This document shows, piece after piece, positions 8,482-17,103 of a stretch of 64,000 nucleotides of DNA; within the stretch, counting starts at the first letter, position 1; the number at the start of each line of letters is the position of its first letter. This stretch comes from Phyllobacterium myrsinacearum (GTDB lineage Bacteria > Pseudomonadota > Alphaproteobacteria > Rhizobiales > Rhizobiaceae). The notes under the pieces are model-generated. The model saw only the letters and a list, made by a program, of their open reading frames with translations, was not told the DNA's origin and ran no database searches. The DNA lies in the NCBI RefSeq assembly GCF_014138285.1, contig NZ_JACGXN010000003.1, positions 456,110 to 520,109 of the forward strand, in the 5' to 3' direction. The translations under genes and the position numbers were made by a program.

Positions 8482-9347
8482 AGAACGGTGAAAGCAATGA
8501 TCGTGGCCACCATCATCAGCACAGCCATGCTGGAGGCATAGGAGATCTTGCCGGCTTCGACGAAGCCTTGCGAAAAGGCGTACATGTCGAGCGTTTCCGT
8601 CGCGATGCCCGGACCACCGCGGGTCATGACATAGATAAGGTCGAAAGCTCGCAGTGACTCGACCATCTTGACGAAGACGAGACTGATCAGCGGCGCGCCA
8701 AGCATGGGAATGCCGATATAAAAATGCACTTCCCAGGTTTTTGCATTGTCAAGCCGCGCTGCTTCAAACGGCTGCGGCGGCAGCGTTTGAAGCAGTTTCA
8801 GAATGATCACTGAAAAGAACAGTCCCCACTGCCACACATCGACAACCGCAACCGATGCCAGCGCGGTTGCAGGCAGAGACAGAAAATCAATGGGTGCGCC
8901 CGTCAGCAGTTTGATGGGATAATTGATCAGGCCAAACAGCGGATTGAACATGAATTTCCATACGAATGCCGCCGATACACGCGGCAGCATCACCGGAATA
9001 ATGAACAGGATGGAAATGAGGTTTTGCATGCGCGGTGACGCTCTCTCGAAGAGGAAGATCGCCAACAACACTGCAACCAGCATGGTGGCAGTGACCGTTA
9101 CCACTTCCCAGATCACCGATATCCATATGGCATTGATGAAACGCCGGTCACCGAACAGATCGATGAAGTTGGACAACCAGACATAGCTGCTGTTCGGGAA
9201 ACTCAATTCCCGGTTTTGCAAGGCGATGTTCACCGCAGCGATAGTCGGCACAAACGCCAATATGGCGAGCACGATCAAGGGCGGTATGAGAAAAACCGCG
9301 GGAAGACTTGTTTTCCGTTTCATTCCGGCAATCCAATATTTAAACAA
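8454..9347 (-). CDS. ABC transporter permease, MalF-like
   Basis: 297 residues with a short cytoplasmic N-terminus, then about six membrane segments. The EAA loop QPFEAARLDNAKTWEVHFYI is near residue 200 and the C-terminus ends in an aromatic, basic tail. It is the first permease after the binding protein, a usual CUT1 order. An internal Met at 9323 (MKRKTSLP) is an alternative start. It pairs with the downstream permease for polyol import. Confidence 0.88.
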   Translation of the reverse strand: MFKYWIAGMKRKTSLPAVFLIPPLIVLAILAFVPTIAAVNIALQNRELSFPNSSYVWLSNFIDLFGDRRFINAIWISVIWEVVTVTATMLVAVLLAIFLFERASPRMQNLISILFIIPVMLPRVSAAFVWKFMFNPLFGLINYPIKLLTGAPIDFLSLPATALASVAVVDVWQWGLFFSVIILKLLQTLPPQPFEAARLDNAKTWEVHFYIGIPMLGAPLISLVFVKMVESLRAFDLIYVMTRGGPGIATETLDMYAFSQGFVEAGKISYASSMAVLMMVATIIAFTVLWKWVRKWQ

Positions 9348-9360
9348 TTGGTTGGAGGGC

Positions 9361-9423
9361 CTGGGGCTTCACACGGGTGATGATGCAAAGCCCCAGACAG
9401 CACGGCGGGGGGACGTCGCCGTG
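9361..9423 (-). promoter_or_regulatory. Intercistronic hairpins after the binding-protein gene
   Basis: CTGGGGCTT at 9361-9369 pairs perfectly with AAGCCCCAG at 9388-9396. CACGGCG at 9401-9407 pairs with CGCCGTG at 9417-9423. Both lie between the binding-protein stop (9426) and the first permease. Such hairpins commonly protect the upstream message so that the binding protein is made in excess over the permeases. There is no U-run, so full termination is unlikely. Confidence 0.55.
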
Positions 9424-9425
9424 TT

Positions 9426-10691
9426 TCAGCGGCGGGCGATCAGCTTGTTGGCGTAGGCTTCAAGCTCATCAAGACCACCCTTGATGTCGGTGCGCGTGCC
9501 GGTGATCAGCTCTTCCAGGATAATACCCCAGCGATCACCAAGATCAGGCCAGTCGGCGTTGACCCAGAAATTGACATCCGTGTACTGCGCTGTTTCATTC
9601 AGCGCGCTGCCTATTTCCGCGCCGTATTTCTTTTTGAATGCATCGCTATTGATGACACTGGTGCGGTTGATATCGCCGAAAATGCCCTGCTCCAGCCGCC
9701 GCTCTTCATTTTGCTTGGATGTCGCCCAGGCGATGAAGGTGCCTGCGCACTTCCTTGCCGCCTCATCCGCATTGGCCTTTGCCCCAATGGCGAGGCCGTG
9801 GCCGTAGCCGCCGCCAACCAACGGACGCGGTGGAACAGTATAGCCCACCTTGCCCGCAACGGACGATTGCTTCGGATCTTCCGTCTGTCCCGCCAGCGGG
9901 CTCGACTCTATGATCATAGCCACGTTGCCGGAGTTGAATGCTTCAGTGACTTCCGTCCAACTCCCTGTCTGCGTGCCGGGCGCTGAATATTTGAAGAGCC
10001 GCAGATAGGTCTCCGTGGCCTTCATGGCGGCATCAGAGTTGAATGCGGGTTTGCCATCGACAAACCATTGTCCGCCGAACGCCTTGAAATAGGTCATCCA
10101 GCGCCAGACATTAGCGCCCGACCCGCGACCGCCGCGCAAGGCGGTGCCATAAAACCCCTTGGCCGGATCATTCAGCTTGGCAAGCGCCGCTTCGTATTCC
10201 TCCAATGTCTTGGGCGGTGTCATTCCGGCTGCTTGCAGAACGTCCTTGCGATAGTAGAGCAGATCACCGCCACCTTGGACCGGTGCGAAATATGCAACAC
10301 CATTGTAGCTGGCAACCTTTTTGCGCCCCGCATCGAAATCGTCAAAGTTGACATCTGAGGGATAGTAATCGAGCAGCGGCACGATCCATTTTGATTCCGC
10401 AAAGAGTGCGACATTGGCTTCGTCAATGTAATAGACATTGTACTTGCCCGTCGTCGCTGCTTCCGCCCGGGATTTGGCACGGCGGTCGTTCTCATTCAGA
10501 TAATCAAATTCGAATGATGCGCCCGAAAGCTTCTTGAATTCATCCTTGTAACTTTCAAGCAGGGTGAGACTGTCGCGTGGCTGTGCCAGAACCCGTACAG
10601 TGCTGGAGCAGATTTGCGCATTGGCAGAATTTGCAAAAATGAGCAGAGTGGCGCCGCCCAAAAGCGCAGCATAATAAGACTTAACTAGCAT
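9426..10691 (-). CDS. Polyol/sugar ABC transporter periplasmic binding protein
   Basis: 421 residues, extracellular solute-binding protein family 1. A Sec signal peptide (MLVKSYYAALLGGATLLIFA, cleavage likely after NSANA) leads into the mature domain. The mature protein has the hinge and ligand features of polyol binders, such as YNGVAYFAPVQGGGDLLYYR and GGRGSGANVWRWMTYFKAFG. ATG 10691 is preceded by GGAGG at good spacing, so longer upstream frames are rejected. It is the first gene of the six-gene operon running to the AraC gene at 4586. The adjacent polyol dehydrogenase suggests sorbitol, mannitol or xylitol as substrate (inference). Confidence 0.88.
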   Translation of the reverse strand: MLVKSYYAALLGGATLLIFANSANAQICSSTVRVLAQPRDSLTLLESYKDEFKKLSGASFEFDYLNENDRRAKSRAEAATTGKYNVYYIDEANVALFAESKWIVPLLDYYPSDVNFDDFDAGRKKVASYNGVAYFAPVQGGGDLLYYRKDVLQAAGMTPPKTLEEYEAALAKLNDPAKGFYGTALRGGRGSGANVWRWMTYFKAFGGQWFVDGKPAFNSDAAMKATETYLRLFKYSAPGTQTGSWTEVTEAFNSGNVAMIIESSPLAGQTEDPKQSSVAGKVGYTVPPRPLVGGGYGHGLAIGAKANADEAARKCAGTFIAWATSKQNEERRLEQGIFGDINRTSVINSDAFKKKYGAEIGSALNETAQYTDVNFWVNADWPDLGDRWGIILEELITGTRTDIKGGLDELEAYANKLIARR

Positions 10692-11037
10692 TGGTATTCC
10701 TCCCAAAATCCTTATTTCCAAGGATATGGCAGGTGTTTCTCCTCTCACCTGCTCAATCCGGACGCGAAAATTGACAGGGAAAAAGCGGAGCTGATAGCAG
10801 CAAATTTTCAAGAAACTTGTACGATTTTGCAGTTTTAGATTGTCAATCTTACGCACGCGTCGGCCCAAACGGTTCTTCCCCAATTTCTGTGGTTAACAGA
10901 GTGTTAGCGCCGAGATTGCTAACCAAGACGTTGATTGGAGTTTTGGACACGGCCAAGCTCAGTTTCTAGCGGGAGAGCTATGAACCCCTAAAGAAACGTA
11001 CTGTCTAAACAGGGGCGTACCACCTTTGTATAACTTC

Positions 11038-11134
11038 GGAAGTCATGAAAAATAGATTGGTTGTACGTGCCGCAGATGCTTTGAAAAGCTTCGTTTGAAA
11101 ATGCCCATAAGGGCCGATTTTCACCGATTTCGAT
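11038..11134. repeat. Dispersed repeat, copy 1 (partner 35397-35494)
   Basis: About 95 bp alignable by eye to 35397-35494 with one indel and roughly three quarters identity. The best shared blocks are TTGTACGTGCCGC and the AAATGCC-ATAAG-GCC spacing. No function known; neither copy contains an intact gene. Confidence 0.5.
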
Positions 11135-11466
11135 TGTAGCGCAGATGTCTACAATACCCACGAAAGCTTGTAGTGAAATAACTATCCAATGGATTGCGTT
11201 ACATTGAGTATCTTAGCGCTCGGGATACAGAGTGATACGGAGCAATTTCTGATGGTCAAGTTTGTGAGGCGAGTGCGTTCACGCTGAACTCACCTCGCAT
11301 GTTTTCCAACCTGCGTATAAGGAGCGCGCCAGTGCATTGGAAAAAGCTACCCGCTACTTACGAGTGCTGCACGCGATAGGGGTTCTACCAACGGGCGCAG
11401 GCTTGGCGCCCGCATAGTGCATGAATGAGACCCTATAAGGGCACCTTGAAATAGGTCCACCCTCAG

Positions 11467-11494
11467 TGTATATGTTAATGTATATGCAAAGGAG
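11467..11494 (+). promoter_or_regulatory. Direct repeats upstream of vapB (candidate operator) and RBS
   Basis: TGTATATG occurs at 11467-11474 and again at 11479-11486, one helical turn apart, and each copy contains a TATA core. An AAAGGAG ribosome site follows and ATG 11501 comes 7 nt later. VapB-type antitoxins usually bind repeated sites of this kind with their toxin to repress the operon. Confidence 0.5.
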
Positions 11495-11500
11495 ATCGGG

Positions 11501-11764
11501 ATGCCACAACACTTTGAGCAAGAGCCTCCACGTGAAGCCAAGCTTTTTCGCAACAACAAGAGCCAAGCCGTGCGTATCCCTGCCGACTTCGAGCTTCCCG
11601 GTGACCGGGTGATGATTCGCAGGGAAGGCGATCGGCTCATCCTTGAGCCGGTACACCGGGAGAACCTGCTGGAAGTTCTCGCAAAGCTGGAGCCGCTCGC
11701 GCCGGAAGATCAGTTTCCAGATATTGACGATACCCTGTTGCCGCTTAGGGATATCGTCCTTTGA
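11501..11764 (+). CDS. vapB: VapB-type antitoxin (AbrB/SpoVT fold)
   Basis: 87 residues. The N-terminal half contains AKLFRNNKSQAVRIPADFEL followed by GDRVMIRREGDRLILEP, the swapped-hairpin DNA-binding motif of VagC/VapB antitoxins. The acidic C-terminus (APEDQFPDIDDTLLP) is the likely toxin-binding tail. It has a strong ribosome site and overlaps vapC by 4 bp. Confidence 0.88.
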   Translation: MPQHFEQEPPREAKLFRNNKSQAVRIPADFELPGDRVMIRREGDRLILEPVHRENLLEVLAKLEPLAPEDQFPDIDDTLLPLRDIVL

Positions 11765-12165
11765 AGAACCTCTACATGCTTGACACCAACATCGTTTCCG
11801 AGTTGGCCCGTAACCCGCACGGTGCTGTCACCAGGCGCATTGCGGAAGTTGGGCCAGACGCAATCTGCATAAGTATCATCACCGCCGCAGAACTACGTTA
11901 CGGTTGTGCCAAGAAGGGATCACCGAGACTGCTTGCTCAGATCGAGGCAATCATTGGCAGCCTGCAGGTACTCGCGTTTGACGTGCCCGCTGACGCTCAA
12001 TACGGAAGCATCCGTGCTGAGCTGGAAGCCGCTGGAAAGCCGATCGGCCCTAATGACCTTTTCATAGCGGCTCATGCCTATGCACAAGGAGCTGTTCTGG
12101 TGACGGCCAATACGGGAGAGTTCACGCGCATCCGGACGCTGCGGGTCGAGAATTGGCTGAACTAG
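11761..12165 (+). CDS. vapC: VapC-type PIN-domain ribonuclease toxin
   Basis: 134 residues with PIN-domain acidic motifs: MLDTNIVSELARNP (Asp 8, Glu), TAAELRYG and GPNDLFIAAHAYAQGAVLVT followed by NTGEF. VapC toxins are metal-dependent RNases that cut tRNA or rRNA (family knowledge). The start is TTG 11761, sharing TTGA with the vapB stop; ATG 11776 (MLDTN) is possible but would cut the first strand. The catalytic residues look complete. Confidence 0.88.
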   Translation: MKNLYMLDTNIVSELARNPHGAVTRRIAEVGPDAICISIITAAELRYGCAKKGSPRLLAQIEAIIGSLQVLAFDVPADAQYGSIRAELEAAGKPIGPNDLFIAAHAYAQGAVLVTANTGEFTRIRTLRVENWLN

Positions 12166-12270
12166 GGCAAGTAGTAACGGCCACGCAGTAAGAGCGTTCG
12201 GAGAAGCCAAAAAGCCGAGATATTGTTGCGACCGCATGATGTACGACCGGAATTAAGTCTGTAAATTCAT

Positions 12271-12301
12271 GGGGCGGCGACAAGAACTGTTCCAAATCAT
12301 A
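12271..12301 (+). repeat. Solo terminal repeat of the GACAAGAACTGTTCC family
   Basis: GGGGCGGCGACAAGAACTGT and the following TCCAAATCATA match the left end of the element at 176-204 almost base for base. I find no inverted partner to the right before the IS110 element, so only one end of this copy survives here. Confidence 0.6.
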
Positions 12302-12441
12302 GTGGACGCTTAATGTCCCTGAGAAGAGGCTTGGCAGATGACCGACGCGGTACTTTTGCCATGTGAACATTTCACGCGAAAAAGGTAAATGAGTCTAGCC
12401 TTGTCTTATGACTTTCCAGTCCGTTTGGTCCAGTAAGAGAT

Positions 12442-12473
12442 GTCCGATCCGGGATGGCCATCCCGGATCGGAC
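12442..12473. repeat. Perfect 32-bp palindrome
   Basis: GTCCGATCCGGGATGG is followed directly by its exact reverse complement CCATCCCGGATCGGAC, with no loop. It stands 134 bp upstream of the IS110 transposase. IS110-family elements often insert in or next to repeated palindromes, so this may be the target or part of the element end. An 11-base half (CCGGATCGGAC) recurs near 18903. Confidence 0.75.
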
Positions 12474-12607
12474 GGAAGGGGATGGATCGAAGTTGTCTCG
12501 GTCGTTGAGGACCGTCGATTAGTGTGATCACCCCTTTCTTTTCCATCAGGCCTGAACGGAAACCGGGGCTTCGGGGCCCGGATGACAAGAATAGGATAGC
12601 GGAAAAG
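12474..12607 (+). ncRNA. Candidate IS110 bridge-RNA/left-end region
   Basis: IS110-group elements encode a structured guide (bridge) RNA in the non-coding end upstream of the transposase. This 134-bp leader has no open frame and contains pairable segments (around 12497-12515 and 12555-12585). I have not folded it. The call rests on position and family knowledge only. Confidence 0.3.
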
Positions 12608-13537
12608 ATGAGCGACACCCTATCACAAACCATCGGCATCGATATCTCAAAAGCAACACTCGATGCTCATGCCTATCCTGCAGGCAGAAACCGGCAGTTT
12701 GCCAATACTGCCAGCGGCCATAAAGCCTTAATTGCATGGCTGGGACAATGGTCCGTCGAGCGCGTGGCATATGAGGCGACTGGTGCTTACCACCGGGAAC
12801 TCGAGCAAGCTCTGGCTGATCTGCCTTGCGTCAAGCTCAATCCAGCTCGTGCGCGGCGCTTCGCCCAAGCAGCTGGAACCCTGGCCAAGACCGACCGGAT
12901 CGATGCAGTGATGTTGGCCCGCATGGCTAGCACCATGCAGCCGGCTATAAACCTTGAACAGGCAAGGTTGGCCGAACTGATCAGCGCTCGCGATGGTCTG
13001 ATGCGTGACAGAACCGCGCTCAAAAACCAGGAGAAAAACCTGACGATTCCGCTTCTAAAGCGTCAGCACAAGCAACGCCTTAATCAGATAGATCAGCATA
13101 TAACCGCTCTCGATGTCGAACTTGCAGCAAGCATTGCGGCCGATCCGCAACTTGCCCGCCGGCATGAGATTATCTCCAGCATAGCTGGTCTCGGCCCACG
13201 CACTGCCAACCAGTTGGTCGCCACTATGCCAGAGCTCGGATCACTTGATAATAAACAGGCCGCATCCCTGGCGGGTCTCGCTCCCGTCGCCCGCCAATCA
13301 GGACAGTGGAAAGGCAGAAGTTTCATTCAGGGCGGAAGGGCCAATGTTAGACGCGCACTCTACATGCCCGCTCTCGTTGAGGCCCGCTTTAACCCCGACC
13401 TCAGGGAAAAGTATCAGCACCTCATTGCATCGGGCAAGCCCGCCAAAATCGCCATAGTCGCGGTTATGCGCAAGCTTCTCGTCACCGCCAATGCGCTCGT
13501 CAAAGCCGATCGCATGTGGGTCGAAAAACATGCTTGA
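12608..13537 (+). CDS. IS110-family transposase (recombinase)
   Basis: 309 residues with both family domains. The N-terminal DEDD RuvC-like part shows TIGIDISKATLDAHAYPAG, VAYEATGAYHRELEQAL and KTDRIDAVMLARM. The C-terminal transposase_20 part shows IAGLGPRTANQLVATMPELG, QAASLAGLAPVARQSGQWKG and RSFIQGGRANVRRALYMPAL with the serine. It appears full length. I chose ATG 12608 (GGAAAAG upstream) because the family starts at this point; the frame above it to 12524 is leader. The enzyme moves the element without terminal inverted repeats. Confidence 0.9.
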   Translation: MSDTLSQTIGIDISKATLDAHAYPAGRNRQFANTASGHKALIAWLGQWSVERVAYEATGAYHRELEQALADLPCVKLNPARARRFAQAAGTLAKTDRIDAVMLARMASTMQPAINLEQARLAELISARDGLMRDRTALKNQEKNLTIPLLKRQHKQRLNQIDQHITALDVELAASIAADPQLARRHEIISSIAGLGPRTANQLVATMPELGSLDNKQAASLAGLAPVARQSGQWKGRSFIQGGRANVRRALYMPALVEARFNPDLREKYQHLIASGKPAKIAIVAVMRKLLVTANALVKADRMWVEKHA

Positions 13538-13936
13538 TCACAACGGAAACTTGTCTCTCCGATAGTATGTCTCGAACAGAGTGTGCATTGCAGACTAGCT
13601 AAATATTCACTCTAGTTCCGAATGGTTATACGATTTGGTGAGAACAGAAATGAAAGTGGTCAAACGACGACGACTGCTTCACGCTCCGTTGCGACCGTCA
13701 GGTAGATCGAAGGAAGCGCCCGCTCGACAGCACTGGCAACACCAGACTTGAGCCGTTGTCAAAACGGCGAACAAATATGCGACTTTCACCTCGTGGTCGC
13801 GCAGACGTTCCAAATTCACCATCTGCGCGGTATCATTCGGAGGCGTATTGGGCCCGATGCTCAGACTCGCAAACTTCTGAGCGAGAGCACAAGAGTCGGT
13901 CGATGATGAACACACGAATTTCGCAGGGCTTCTGAT
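13538..13936. other. Intergenic region after IS110
   Basis: About 400 bp. The right end of the IS110 element must lie in the first part, but I cannot place it because the family leaves no clear boundary. A minus-strand frame at 13679-13825 (containing LRDHEVKVAYLFAVLTTAQV) may be a gene remnant, but I do not recognise it. Confidence 0.4.
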
Positions 13937-14611
13937 ATGATAGCAACCTCTCGGCCTGGAACCACCGGCCTGCGGCAATTCCTTGATATTGAGCAGCAGC
14001 GCGATTGGATAGAGGGCAAGATCGACTTGCCGGACACGGGCGATCGCCTGGAGTCCCTTGAACAGCGCTTCAAATATATGGCTCGATTTGAGAAGCTGCT
14101 TGGTCGCCCGCAAGCAGGAGAGGTACTGGAGATTCTCGGGCTGTACGGTCCAAACTGCATTCCGATCCCGCGCAAGACCGAGCGCTATTACTGGTCGGTT
14201 TCCTGTCTGCCGTCGACCTCAGACAAGCCGCTCGTCCGCGTCAATGCGAGCTGGATGGAGCTTTTCACGCTCTATGCCCACGACGAAGATATCCGTGCCA
14301 GATTCATCGTGCATCTTTCGGATTTCACGACGGATCGTTCGGCCACGCCGGGCCGGGTGGATGAACCCTTGCTCGAGCAAAGCGTCGCGATGCCAGAGCA
14401 CGTCAGTTATTTCTTCCCGCGTGGTGCAGACATTTTCGGCATCAATGTGCACGGTTCTGTCTCGATCCGCAAATTCCTCACGAGCAACCGCATGGTGCGC
14501 GCCATTCGTACGTTCAACCTGACGCACATGAACCGGGGGCGGAACGCCTATCAGGCGAGCCATTGCTACAGCGTGGCGGATTACATGCTGGCGGATGGAG
14601 GGGGTCTTTAA
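13937..14611 (+). CDS. Hypothetical protein, unrecognised family
   Basis: 224 residues, GC-rich codon use, no signal peptide and no membrane segment. I recognise no domain. Notable stretches are LYGPNCIPIPRKTERYYWSV, a middle part with WMELFTLYAHDEDIRARFIV, and a C-terminus ending HCYSVADYMLADGGGL. The stop overlaps a following ATG (TAATG at 14609-14613), the mark of a coupled operon, but the second frame ends after 28 codons. The gene may be the surviving first gene of a truncated operon. The ribosome site is weak. Confidence 0.6.
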   Translation: MIATSRPGTTGLRQFLDIEQQRDWIEGKIDLPDTGDRLESLEQRFKYMARFEKLLGRPQAGEVLEILGLYGPNCIPIPRKTERYYWSVSCLPSTSDKPLVRVNASWMELFTLYAHDEDIRARFIVHLSDFTTDRSATPGRVDEPLLEQSVAMPEHVSYFFPRGADIFGINVHGSVSIRKFLTSNRMVRAIRTFNLTHMNRGRNAYQASHCYSVADYMLADGGGL

Positions 14612-15000
14612 TGCGTGCCATCCCGGCGAACTCGCCGGTGCCGTCACAGCCCCATTTCGCGAGGTCGAATAGACAACAAAGGCGCACTTGCACTTGACTG
14701 TCTCGGCCTAACGACAGTGCCGACCTCGGCCGGTGTGCGCCCGCATTTCGGCCGTTACAGTCGCCGGTCTGCTTAGGTTACTGCAATTTCCAAGACGGGG
14801 TGGAAATCTGACAGCCGGCTGTGCGCTATCGACAGTTGGAAAGCGGTCGGGCTCGGCCGAGGTTACGGATAAATCGTTCGAAATCAAGGCTCGGTCGCAC
14901 CGGGTGGGCGGCTACGCTGGATTCTGATCCAGACAATATAGGCAACTAATCCTGTTCACCACGTCACGATTGCAGTCGCATGCTGGCGATGCATAGCGGA
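14611..15000 (+). other. Truncated coupled ORF and non-coding spacer
   Basis: A frame starts at ATG 14611 inside the preceding stop (MRAIPANSPVPSQPHFARSN) and ends at 14697. It is too short to assign and looks like the head of a deleted gene. The rest up to the LacI gene shows nothing I can support. Confidence 0.3.
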
Positions 15001-16065
15001 TTAGAGGTTATCTGTGGTGAACAGGGGCGGGGGAAGCGTGGACGATGAGCGGGCAATGAACGCGCAATCGATTTTGGTCACTTCATAATGAGGGACCCGT
15101 TGCTTATGGCGAAACAGTTCTGCCACCGCCCACGCGCCCATTGTGCGATGCGGCAGGTCGACGCTCGATAGCTGCGGCCGAATGTGACGGCAAATCTCAT
15201 CGTCGTCGTATCCGATAATGGAAACGTCCTCCGGCACTCTTAACCCCAAGTCAAAAAGTGCGTTAAGGCAGCCTAAAGCCATCTTGTCGTTCTGACAGAA
15301 TATCGCTGTTGGAGGATACTTGAGTGACATAAGTTTCCGGGTAGCATCATATCCCGAAGAGGGCGTCCAGTTTCCACCAGTGACGTAGTCAGGATTGGTT
15401 TCGATTTTCGCCTCAGCATGGGCTTTGTTGTAACCCACCAGGCGCGCCTGGGCTGCGTCCATGTACATTTCGCCAGTGACCGTCGCGACACGCTGATGTC
15501 CAAGCTCAAGCAAGGTGGCTGTTGCCCGCCGCCCTCCTTCGACTTCATCCGGTACCACAGCAGGAAACTCGCCGTCTGTCGTGTAACAATTGAGCAGCAC
15601 GAGTGGTACAGAAAGCCTCTTGAATATCGGGTTCATATCAACGCGGCGCGTGAAAATAGACATGTAAATGACGCCGTCCACACCTGCTCGCAAAAGCCTC
15701 TCAACTGCCATCTCCTCGTGATCGGGCCGATCAAGCGTTTGCGCAATGAGAAGTGTCACGTTATGTTCCCAGGAGGCTTGCCTTGCTCCTTCTATGGCAT
15801 TGATCGCTTCCGGGGTCGTAGTAAGCTGGTTCACGATGAACCCAATCGATGATCCTCGGATACCCTCGAGCGCAGACCGCTTTATCGGGCCTGCCTGGCC
15901 ATAGCCAAGTTTACGAGCTGACGCCAGAACGCGTGCCCTCAACTCCTGCGATATTTTGATTTCCATGACCTCGTTAAGCACGAGGGAAACAGTTGCCTGC
16001 GAGCAGCCCGCTGCTTTCGCCACGTCGGCCATCGTCACCCGGGAAGTCTGCCGCTTTTCTGTCAC
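15001..16065 (-). CDS. LacI-family transcriptional repressor
   Basis: 354 residues. The N-terminal HTH (VTMADVAKAAGCSQATVSLV, residues 10-29) and hinge helix precede a periplasmic-binding-protein-like ligand domain with GFIVNQLTTTPEAINAIEGA, VDGVIYMSIFTRRVDM and MALGCLNALFDLGLRVPEDV. It is divergent from the dioxygenase gene across an 85-bp gap containing a palindrome, and probably represses that gene and itself. The ligand is unknown. Confidence 0.9.
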   Translation of the reverse strand: MTEKRQTSRVTMADVAKAAGCSQATVSLVLNEVMEIKISQELRARVLASARKLGYGQAGPIKRSALEGIRGSSIGFIVNQLTTTPEAINAIEGARQASWEHNVTLLIAQTLDRPDHEEMAVERLLRAGVDGVIYMSIFTRRVDMNPIFKRLSVPLVLLNCYTTDGEFPAVVPDEVEGGRRATATLLELGHQRVATVTGEMYMDAAQARLVGYNKAHAEAKIETNPDYVTGGNWTPSSGYDATRKLMSLKYPPTAIFCQNDKMALGCLNALFDLGLRVPEDVSIIGYDDDEICRHIRPQLSSVDLPHRTMGAWAVAELFRHKQRVPHYEVTKIDCAFIARSSSTLPPPLFTTDNL

Positions 16066-16074
16066 CGATTCACC

Positions 16075-16105
16075 TTGACCTAATAATTATTAGCTTGACT
16101 AATAT
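16075..16105. promoter_or_regulatory. Candidate LacI operator and promoter between 15001 and 16151 genes
   Basis: A perfect 14-bp palindrome CTAATAATTATTAG lies at 16080-16093, followed by a second half-like site ACTAATATTTATT. A possible -35 TTGACC (16075) and -10 TAATAT (16100) bracket it with a long 19-bp spacer. Even-symmetry palindromes in divergent promoters are what LacI-family proteins bind. Confidence 0.5.
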
Positions 16106-16150
16106 TTATTGTTACCAGTAGATTTGCCGCATCACAAGGAGGAGGAACAA

Positions 16151-16975
16151 ATGACGCAGACTTTTGATATCGCGGCGAACGTCGACACATTGAACATCGA
16201 CGGCATTGTTGGCCTGAAAGGCGCATTTACAGCGCAATGGGCTGATGCCATGCGTGAGGACATGATGACAGCATTCTGGGAGGCTATTCAAAGGCCGGGC
16301 GGTGCGGTCGGTCGCGGTCCACGGCGTTGGTATGTCGAACTTCATCCGCAAGCCTTTCGGGGATTCGTTGATCTGATTACCCATCCCTGGGTCGTGGGAA
16401 TCTGCACTGATGTGCTTGGTCCTGACTTTCAGATTGTGGAGATCGGCCTGGATGTTCCATTCCAGGGGGCCAAGTACCAGCCGTGGCATCGGGATTTTCC
16501 GTCACCTGCAGATACGTATGACAATCGCAAAATTACTTCCCTTGCATTTAATCTGACAGGCGTCGACGTCACTGAGGATATGGGGCCTTTCGAAATCGCC
16601 CCCGGCACACAATTTGACGACGGCCGGGCCTGGAAGCATGAAATGTTTCCGGATAAGTCCCTTTGGCAAAGGTTTCAGGATCGCGCCGCGCGAAAATATC
16701 CCTGCCGTGGCGACATTTCCTGCCGGTCTGCACTGACAATGCATCGAGGAACAGAACACAGGTCCCCTATTGCGCGGCCGGTCATGGTCTTAGGTGTGGA
16801 TGCGCCCGGAGCAGGTCACGCCGAACTGCACGACATGATGGTTACACAGGATTGGTATGATAAACTGCCGGCCATCGCCAGGAAGCATCTGGTTTGCCGA
16901 GTAGTTGAAACCCTCGTTCCGATCACTCAAAAGCACGATATAGAAGGCTTGGTGATGGGCGCCGATCCTGCTTGA
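16151..16975 (+). CDS. Phytanoyl-CoA dioxygenase (PhyH)-like Fe(II)/2-oxoglutarate oxygenase
   Basis: 274 residues. The iron-binding motif is HRDFPS near residue 117 (HxD). The distal His and Arg are probably in TMHRGTEHRSPIARPVMVLG near 197-215. The double-stranded beta-helix core lies between (ITSLAFNLTGVDVTEDMGPF). Enzymes of this family hydroxylate small molecules using 2-oxoglutarate and O2; the substrate cannot be told from sequence. GGAGGAGG directly before ATG 16151 decides the start over the frame's first ATG at 16109. A divergent LacI regulator implies induction by a metabolite, probably a carbon source. Confidence 0.8.
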   Translation: MTQTFDIAANVDTLNIDGIVGLKGAFTAQWADAMREDMMTAFWEAIQRPGGAVGRGPRRWYVELHPQAFRGFVDLITHPWVVGICTDVLGPDFQIVEIGLDVPFQGAKYQPWHRDFPSPADTYDNRKITSLAFNLTGVDVTEDMGPFEIAPGTQFDDGRAWKHEMFPDKSLWQRFQDRAARKYPCRGDISCRSALTMHRGTEHRSPIARPVMVLGVDAPGAGHAELHDMMVTQDWYDKLPAIARKHLVCRVVETLVPITQKHDIEGLVMGADPA

Positions 16976-17103
16976 ATTTATGCAGCGGCGGATCGTTTCG
17001 CGATATTTTGTGTCATACATCTCCGGTTCTTCTTCCGTGCTCGTTGCGCCGGTGCCAAGTTTGGCCGACAGGCTGCTTTTTGCTGAAGACAAACAGTGAG
17101 CTG

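Larger units (their letters stand above)
10692..11500. other. Intergenic region with a diverged dispersed repeat
   Basis: About 800 bp between the transporter operon and vapBC, without a convincing gene. The segment 11038-11134 resembles 35397-35494 over about 95 bp with one indel; both contain TTGTACGTGCCGC. The promoter of the transport operon should lie just above 10691, but I could not identify a clear -35/-10 pair. Confidence 0.5.
12166..12607. other. Intergenic region between vapC and the IS110 gene
   Basis: No gene seen. It holds a solitary transposon-type terminal repeat at 12271, a perfect 32-bp palindrome at 12442-12473, and the non-coding leader of the IS110 element. Within the leader, 12480-12607 contains further pairable segments, such as TCGGTCGTTGAGGACCG around 12500 and ACCGGGGCTTCGGGGCCCGG around 12560. 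Confidence 0.5.

Noticed and set aside
9426..10883. Extended binding protein starting at 10883
   Set aside because: The first 64 residues are not signal-peptide-like; ATG 10691 has GGAGG and begins a good signal peptide.
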